Below, in pieces: positions 58,140 through 64,000 of a stretch of 64,000 nt of DNA (position 1 is the stretch's first letter; the number at the start of each line of letters is the position of its first letter). The DNA comes from Tillus elongatus (taxonomy: Eukaryota; Arthropoda; Insecta; Coleoptera; Cleridae): NCBI GenBank assembly GCA_964006375.1, contig OZ023265.1:173111443-173175442 (forward strand). The letters run 5' to 3'. The position numbers and the translations under genes are program-made. The notes under the pieces were generated by a model. That model ran no database searches and was not told the DNA's origin. It saw only the letters and a program-made list of their open reading frames with translations.

Positions 58140-59029
58140 AGTTACTCATTTAAGATTGCGAACTGAAGTAAAACGGACATCAAAAATCTACAACGGAAGG
58201 TGCGAACACTCCTAACAAAATCCAAAAAGCATCATCCCCGTAGTGCTATCGAGTGAATAACCCTACCTAGACATCAAGGTGGAAGAGGAGTGTTGGATAT
58301 TGGTAAACAGTTGGACCAGCAGATAGTGAACCTGCGTACATATTTCCATTAGCAGGAGCTTATTTCTAAACTACACCGTGCCATATACGAGGCAGATGAT
58401 TCAACACCGCTACAATTAAAAGAAAGTGAAATACAAAGTCACCACCGGACTGATCAGGACAAGCTGCAATCTTGGATGCAAAAGCCTTCTCATGGGCGAC
58501 ATATGAATGAGACCGCCAGGCTTATGTCGACAAATTGACGTCGAATTACTGGTTGGTGTCCAGACAGATGTTTCCAGAGACAGGGGGTTTTGCTCGCCAT
58601 ACATCAGGTTATCCCAACAAAAAACTACCTGAAGTATATAGTTGGAGTTAGTTCGGTCCAAGGTGACAGTTGTAGATTTGGGTGTCAGTCATGAGAGACT
58701 ATCCAGCATGTCACCGAAGGATGTCAAGCATTTGCTGTAACAGAGTATAAAGAGATGCACGACGCAGGTGTGAAAATATTTCATCAGGAACTGGCTCTGA
58801 AACTAAGAGTTTTAAATCCTAGTAAGGTGTTCTACTATAGATAAACTCTTAAGCCTGTTTTGGATAACTCGGGCTCACAGACCAACGAGTTTCCCACAAC
58901 AGGCCAGGTATGATACTAGTGGAAAGTCCTGCAAGCTGGTGACGCTGATTGATGTGGCCATTCCGAAAACTGATAACCTAGAAATAAAGTACAACGAGAA
59001 GATCATTAAGTACAGAGGCCTCGAGATGC
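58140..59029 (+). mobile_element. R4/Dong-like LINE, part 1 (interrupted by LINE L)
   Basis: The plus strand reads DIKNLQRKVRTLLTKSKKHH then PRSAIE, a stop, and LPRHQGGRGVLDIGKQLDQQ (RT end and thumb); a CCHC finger C-x3-C..H-x4-C at 58671-58724; then, after shifts, RPGMILV and TLIDVAIPKTDN. The PD..D catalytic motif of the restriction-like endonuclease would be RPD..(L/I)DVAIP; here PD is PG, so the endonuclease is dead. The frame KIIKYRGLEM reaches 59029 and continues at 60896 after the inserted LINE. Confidence 0.75.
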
Positions 59030-60895
59030 TACAAAACCTGAATGCTATAAGACATCAGTCACCGCCCCCTTTGGTCGCTCAGAACACAGCATGGTCACTG
59101 CTTCTTGCGCAATGCAACCCGAGGCCACACAGTCATCACACCCTCGTATCGTTTGGTACTACAACTCCGCAAACTGGGACGAAATGCGGGATTACTTTTC
59201 CTCATTTCCATTGGCGTCTGTCTGTTTCTCTCATCCTGACCCCTCTGATATCTCACAAAACGTCACTAAAATCATCCAAGCTGGCATGGAATTATTTATT
59301 CCACGTACACAGAAAACCTCTTCCGCCACTCAAAAGCCCTGGTTCTCTAAATCCTGTGACAAGGCCAGATTTGAAAAGGTCAAAGCTCACAAAACGCTTC
59401 TACACAATCCCAATAAAGAAAACCGTCAAGCATTTAACGACGCAAGAAACCGCTATGTCCGCATTCTTTCTGAGGCAAAAAAGTCGTTTAATAACAACAT
59501 CAAAACAAAGTCCTCTTAAACTCCAACAGCAGCAAACCCCTCTGGACTCTTTCTAAATCTATTGGGAATAATTTCTGCAAGAGCACGTTCCCACCTATTG
59601 TTTTAGGGGATGAAATTGTTTCTGCCGCCCTGGGCAAGGCTGAGTTTTTTGCTCGTTGTTCGCCAGTAAGTCTACTCTCAACCCACCTCCGAATATTCAA
59701 CCAAATGTCCAAAGTCCCAAATGTGCCGCATAAAATGACGGATATCATTTTCAAAACTAAACGGGTACGAAAGAAGCTATTTTCTCTTAATACCAGGAAA
59801 GCTAAAAAATGCGCACCAGAACTTGCTCCTGACTCGTCTGTTTCAGACACCTTACAATAGAGACATAGTCCCTCGAGTACAACCCGTCCCCAAGAAAGGA
59901 TACAAAGCGCTTCGTAGCAACTACATGCCTATTTCTCTCCTTTCAGTCGTCTATAAAGTGATGGAAAAGTATATAAACACCGAATTACTAAAATTTCTGG
60001 AAAAACACAGTCTAATCCACGACAGGCAGTATGGATTCCGTCAGCGCAGATCAACTGCCGACCTCCTTTCCTTTATCATCCATTCTTGGAACAAGTCTAT
60101 GGAACTACACGGTGAATCCCAGATTGTCGCTCTAGACATATCCAAAGCATTCGACCAGGTCTGGCACGCAGCGCTGCTCAATAAGCTTCCGGCCTATGGC
60201 CTACCACCAAAACTTTGTACCTGGAGAGCAAATTTCCTGTCCAACCGGAGAATTTAGCCCCTACTTTGTTTCTTCTACATATCAATGACCTTCTCTCTAG
60301 CACATCCAACCCGGTTCAGAGTTACGCTGATGACAGCACCCTCCCTCATACAATATTCTAAGCCTGTCTCTTTAGCCCAATTAGATGAGGATGGCAGACT
60401 CATGGAGGGTTCTGTCTCTGTGGATCTCCAAAAAATATTAGACTGGGGGAGTAGAAATCTGGTACAATTCAACTCCACCAAATGTCAGTCTTGCTTTCTA
60501 TCTCATAAGAGGTACACCAGCCCTAGACCCATCACAATGAACAACCAAGTTATTCAAAGGAATGAGTCCTTTTCACTTGTTGGCATTTATGTGGATCGAA
60601 ATCTCAATTGGCACCAACATGTCACATCAATTGCACCAGATCTACCAGTGAACAAAGCGAATGCACCCTTTTACTGTCCAGGTCACCAGACTTAGAGCAT
60701 CTTGTTATGCCCGCTCTTTTGTCACAAGGACTTCCAAGTTGTGGAGTTCCTTGCCAGCACATGTTTTCCTTCTCCTCCGAACCTCCAAACCTTCAAATCC
60801 AGAATTAACAAGTTGCCTCTTTCCTCCTTGTCGACACCCACGGTACGATAGTATTTAGGCTGTGAGCCCTCGTGGTGTGTTGTTGAAATAAAAAA
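59030..60895 (+). mobile_element. LINE family L inserted into the R4-like LINE, ~1.87 kb
   Basis: From 5' it has the endonuclease end GRSEHSMVTASC, linker YNSANWDEMRDYFSSFPLAS, and RT motifs NYMPISLLSVVYKVMEKYIN, DRQYGFRQRRSTADLLSF and VALDISKAFDQVWHAALLNK. A deletion removes motif B sequence, then come HINDLLSSTSNPVQSYADDS (YADD at 60323-60334) and a +1 shift into VDLQKILDWGSRNLVQFNST. A second deletion removes the thumb before the C-terminal ARSFVTRTSKLWSSLPAHVF. It ends GTGTGTTGTTGAAATAAAAA. ATGC flanks both sides as a likely target duplication. Several frame breaks make it inactive. Confidence 0.8.
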
Positions 60896-61225
60896 ATGCA
60901 AGTAAAGAGACACTGGTGTGCAAATAATGTACGAGTGATTCCAATAATCATGTCGTTAACCTGTGTGGTTCCTAAGAATCTTCGAGAGAACATTAAGAGA
61001 CTAGGTCTTGGAGACCACCTTTATAAGGTTATGCAAAAGGCGGTAATACTTGCAACTTGTAGTGAGGATATGTCGCGTTGTCGTCCAGGGCCTGATAACT
61101 TGGAAAGGGCTCCATTTGAGCTCAATCCCCCTGGTATCTGAGATACTTAGGATAAGTGAATGTTTGCCTTCAAGGGAGTCTGAAAGACCTTCAGGCTAAA
61201 GCCGATAATAATAATAATAATTATT
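60896..61225 (+). mobile_element. R4/Dong-like LINE, part 2: C-terminus and (ATA)n tail
   Basis: The reading frame resumes as QVKRHWCANNVRVIPIIMSL then TCVVPKNLRENIKRLGLGDH and LYKVMQKAVILATCSEDMSR, ending at a stop at 61139-61141. A short UTR and a (ATA)n tail (about 61204-61221) follow. Joined to the codons before 59029 it reads GLEM-QVKRHW with no lost or gained base. Confidence 0.75.
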
Positions 61226-61307
61226 CACAACTCAGATACAATAATCTGCATATATGGTAAGTAAGAACAAGGCAAAGAACAACAGATCAACAATGCTTAC
61301 CTAAACG

Positions 61308-61620
61308 TTAAAAGATAAAAACAACAAACAATTGGAAAAGACTTTCATATAATAATGCTATTCGTACCACAGTTAAAATATTCCTGAAAGCTATACGAGC
61401 TGAGTAAAGCAAACAATTCTTTAGAGTTATTTCCCAACTGGAAGCGATATCCTTATCTTTTACAGAATCTGGCAAATGATGGTATAGTTTTGCCGCCATA
61501 ATTACGGGCCCTTTACTTGTTTTTGTTAGTCGGTGAGCGGGTACATAAACGTCATTAAATTGCCTTGTCTTATAGTGGCTTGTACCACAATGGGACATTT
61601 TTCTTTATTCTGCTTAACAA
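61308..61620 (-). mobile_element. LINE C-terminal fragment
   Basis: The minus-strand 96-codon frame reads CGTSHYKTRQFNDVYVPAHR then LTKTSKGPVIMAAKLYHHLP and DSVKDKDIASSWEITLKNCL. This is the familiar end of Jockey/CR1-group polyproteins (H.Y.TR....(V/I)P.HRL...KGP...A.K.YN.LP). RT is not attached. It is a different family from 31206-31625. Confidence 0.65.
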
Positions 61621-62029
61621 AACGCAGAAATTAAATATGTAGTGGGAACTAACTGAAAATATTTTATAATTTTTAAACACGAATGAGTTAAATGTACCTT
61701 AGAAATTATCCTCATAATTTTCTTCTGCAGCAAGAGCAGCTGCATTGCTCGACTCTGTCACTACCCCGAGTGATGTTGTTGAAACACAGTGCTTTGTTGA
61801 GTTAGTACACTTTTCTCCAGAAAAGTGAAATAATTGTGGGTGCAAAAACGAATGTTGAAATAGAAAACTACACAAAGAAAAGACTATCAGGTCTAGCTTA
61901 CAATCAAGTAAGAAAACACATCAATCTTAATATACATGTTCAAAGTGCATGCGTTGAACCTCTTGACAGCATCCTAATTGTAAATAAAATTTTCTTTTTA
62001 ACGTTAATTAACATCTGAGACGAGACCGA
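61621..62029. other. Stretch without recognised gene
   Basis: Nothing supported. The 60-codon frame at 61836-62018 has no motif. Confidence 0.5.
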
Positions 62030-63388
62030 ACTTATTTATTTTATTTATCGTATGGCGCACACATGGTTTAAAAAAAACTAAAACTTAAAAATTAAGACAA
62101 ACACAAATCAAATATAAGTCGAGATTACACACATTAAGGTATGCTACTAGTACGTTAAAGGCTAACAAACAATATATGGATTATTTAAGAGATATCATAG
62201 TGCTATGTCCAAGCCCTCAATCCAGTCGGTTGGGCCCGGCGGCAAAGTCAGCATATCCACCGTGCTCCCCGCGTATGCCCTCTGCTCACATTCTTGCACT
62301 ATATGAGAAACAGTCTGGCGCGGGGCCCCACAGTCACATTCGGCAGACGGCAGCTTTCCCCATCTGTACAGCATGTCAGCACATATACCATGGCCGATTC
62401 GTATTCGGTTCGCAGTCTTCCAAGTTTGTCGGGGGAGGTCAAATCCATTGGGCTCTTTGTTGGCTGGCAGATTCCCATGAATGTCCGGCGGTGTTGATCC
62501 CATTCATTGCTCCGTCCATTTATCGTTTAGGTTGAAGTTTCCGTCCATTTATCGTTTAGGTTGAAGTTTTCGGCGTAGAGTTCTTCTGCCGTCCTAATCG
62601 CTGGTTGGCGTTATCTTCTTGTATTGGCGAATTAATGCTTCTTGTCGTCGGAGGCTTGGAGGAGGGATGCTGCTGAGTATTGGGAGACAGTATGTTTGTG
62701 TTGACCTAATACATCCCGTGATGATTCGCATTGTATTATTAAGCTGGGTGTCAATCTTAGCGACATGGTGGCTATTCAGCCACACAGGGGCACCGTACTC
62801 CGCCGCACTGCAGACGAGACCCAAAGCCGAGCATCGAAGGGTAGTAGCCGATGCACCCCACGTCGTGCCACAAAGCATCTGTAGGATATTATTTCTTGTT
62901 CGGATTTTGGCTGCCATATTATCTAGGTGTTTTTTGTACGTTAAAGTTCTATTGATGGTAATTCCCAGGTACTTTGGCGTGGGTTATTTGTAATCTGGAC
63001 ATCATTAAAATATATCGTAAGTTGTTGGTTAGCGTGTTTGTTGTTCAAGTGGAAGCAAGCACACTCGGTTTTGCCTGGGTTAGGTGTTAGCCTCCATCTT
63101 CGGTAGTATTGTCCAAGGACCTTGAGGTCGTGGGTTAAAATTTGTTCTGTGCTTTCTATTGTCTTCCGTCTGACTGCTATTGCCAGGTCGTCCGCGTATG
63201 GGAACTTTTTTGATATTGTTTCTGGCATATTATATATGTATAGATTAAACAGCACAGGAGCCAGTACGGATCCCAGGGGTAAGCCATTTTGCATTTTTCT
63301 CACCTTGCTGGATAGGTCACCCATTTCCACCCGAAATGATCTGTCACACAGCATGTTGTTCAGGAGCCGACCCAGCCTTTTATCGGCG
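62030..63388 (-). mobile_element. Jockey-like LINE: RT to 3' end, 5'-truncated
   Basis: The minus strand has RLGRLLNNMLCDRSFRVEMG, MQNGLPLGSVLAPVLFNLYI (motif B), KKFPYADDLAIAV (YADD at 63198-63187), YYRRWRLTPNPGKTECACFH (motif D-E), ASATTLRCSALGLVCSAAEY and CAPVWLN-like thumb residues. The tail is DLPRQTWKTANRIRIGHGIC and SAECDCGAPRQTVSHIVQEC (C-x-C..H-x4-C). The 3' end is an AAATA repeat (complement of 62032-62052). The catalytic box is intact, but shifts near 62980 and a 29-bp duplication at 62511-62568 break the frame. The 5' end joins a transposase fragment. Confidence 0.8.
62511..62568 (-). repeat. 29-bp tandem duplication inside the Jockey-like LINE
   Basis: Two exact copies of TCCGTCCATTTATCGTTTAG plus GTTGAAGTT. 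The unit length is not a multiple of three, so it shifts the LINE frame. Confidence 0.85.
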
Positions 63389-63780
63389 ACCAAACTAATC
63401 ACAATCGTTACCGTTCTTCTCAACTTAGTTAGATCGCGTGGTTTAATTTTGTATACGTAACTTTTCACATATCCCCATAAGAAGAAGTCTAATAGCGTAA
63501 GATCAGATGATCATGCCGGCCATTTTAACGATCCTCGTATCCCTCTTCATTGTTATAGAAATACTAAGACACGCTACTGTCAAATCTTGATTTGGTAATG
63601 TGCAGGAACTCCATCCTGCTAAAACCATATCACATTTGCTGAAACTTGGGGGGTTTGTTCGATCAGGATATAAGTCTTCTAAAATTGCCACGCTATTATT
63701 TGGGAGCAGTGCGAAATAACTATCTCCATTGAAATTTCCATCCATGAAAATGGGACCAATGGCATAGTTTCCAACTATTT
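63388..63780 (-). pseudogene. Mariner-like (DD41D group) transposase fragment
   Basis: The minus-strand peptide GNYAIGPIFMDGNFNGDSYF then LLPNNSVAILEDLYPDRTNP matches residues about 203-242 of the intact transposase (GNHIVGPFFIDGNLNGDKYL). After degeneration it ends KSYVYKIKPRDLTKLRRTV, matching residues 305-324. The second and third catalytic segments are scrambled by shifts. The fragment is cut at 63388 by the LINE junction and replaced upstream by repeat X at about 63795. It belongs to a related but separate family. Confidence 0.7.
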
Positions 63781-63796
63781 ATTTCATTTAGCTATG

Positions 63797-63935
63797 TGAA
63801 AACTGGAACCTGTGATGAGCACTAATAAGTACACTTGGAGAACACCCAAATCACCACAACACATATTTCAGAGACTTTACGATCGTTTCGTTGACAATGT
63901 CAACATCTTCAGAGGAAGAAAATTTTAAAAATAAA
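63797..63935 (-). repeat. PLE-type terminal repeat X with intact hammerhead core
   Basis: On the minus strand: CTGAAGA (63912-63906), one T, the six-pair stem GTTGAC-ATT-GTCAAC (63904-63890), GAAA (63889-63886), CGATCG then TA, giving predicted cleavage after 63878. All invariant hammerhead core positions are satisfied, since position 7 may be any base. Stem I is weak here (TCCT against AAGTC). The flank matches the other repeat X copies. Confidence 0.65.
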
Positions 63936-64000
63936 AAACTAGCTCCCGTGTATTTATATCGCGTCAAGGTGAACGAACTAGTCCGAAGTAAAGTTGTCGT

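Overview
The window looks like an intergenic or heterochromatic stretch of a repeat-rich, AT-rich animal genome, most likely an arthropod and probably an insect. The evidence is the transposon families: DD41D mariner-like elements, R4/Dong-like and Jockey/CR1/R1-like LINEs, Penelope-like elements (PLEs) with GIY-YIG endonucleases, and tRNA-derived SINEs. I found no convincing host protein-coding gene. Nearly every peptide I can recognise belongs to a mobile element, and all but one or two are broken. Which insect order this is cannot be decided from the window alone.

The commonest component is a dispersed family, called family H here. A left part starts near GGACGCAGCAAGTGCG, a (TA)n microsatellite sits in the middle, a conserved right arm carries GCTCATTTGAAG, and the end is a hairpin of the type TAGTGAATTTT..AAAATTCACTA. 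About fifteen copies or pieces occur on both strands. The sub-terminal inverted repeats, microsatellite core and terminal hairpin resemble DINE-1/helentron-type non-autonomous elements; that assignment is inference. Short 284-306 bp elements made of the left end plus its own inverted copy also occur five times. The (TA)n cores have acted as landing sites. They contain a complete 2,067-bp mariner-like element with an intact 362-codon transposase (15330-17396), a decayed 2,430-bp relative (28344-30773), a 448-bp inverted pair of PLE-like repeats (39503-39950), a probable solo LTR (42975-43341), two short inverted-repeat elements (34703-34835 and about 46375-46732) and a perfect 328-bp palindrome (13842-14169).

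Layout: 1-5.3 kb, LINE pieces, a SINE and PLE-type terminal repeats. 7-17.6 kb, family H copies, a 770-bp tandem duplication, SINEs, a palindrome and the intact mariner. 18-28.1 kb, LINE pieces and three PLE GIY-YIG fragments, each next to a 15-bp minisatellite; one minisatellite holds a GC-rich 1.6-kb tandem-repeat insertion (23707-25312). 28.1-31.1 kb, a family H copy split by a decayed mariner. 31.2-34.2 kb, 3' ends of several LINEs. 36.1-38.3 kb, a 5'-truncated PLE with an open RT plus GIY-YIG frame and a well-formed hammerhead ribozyme motif. 39-50 kb, family H again, with the LTR and a hAT fragment. 49.8-50.8 kb, a DD41D transposase pseudogene with an apparent 56-nt intron. 53-61.2 kb, R4-like LINEs, one interrupted by a CR1/Jockey-like LINE so that its reading frame rejoins exactly across the insertion. 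61.3-64 kb, further LINE, mariner and PLE remnants.

Nothing here forms an operon or host pathway. The working unit is an ecology of autonomous elements (one plausibly active mariner, several LINE and PLE lineages) and the non-autonomous repeats they insert into. The most interesting signals are the PLE-associated hammerhead-like motifs, the (TA)n hubs of family H, the GC-rich insertion and the intron in a transposase.
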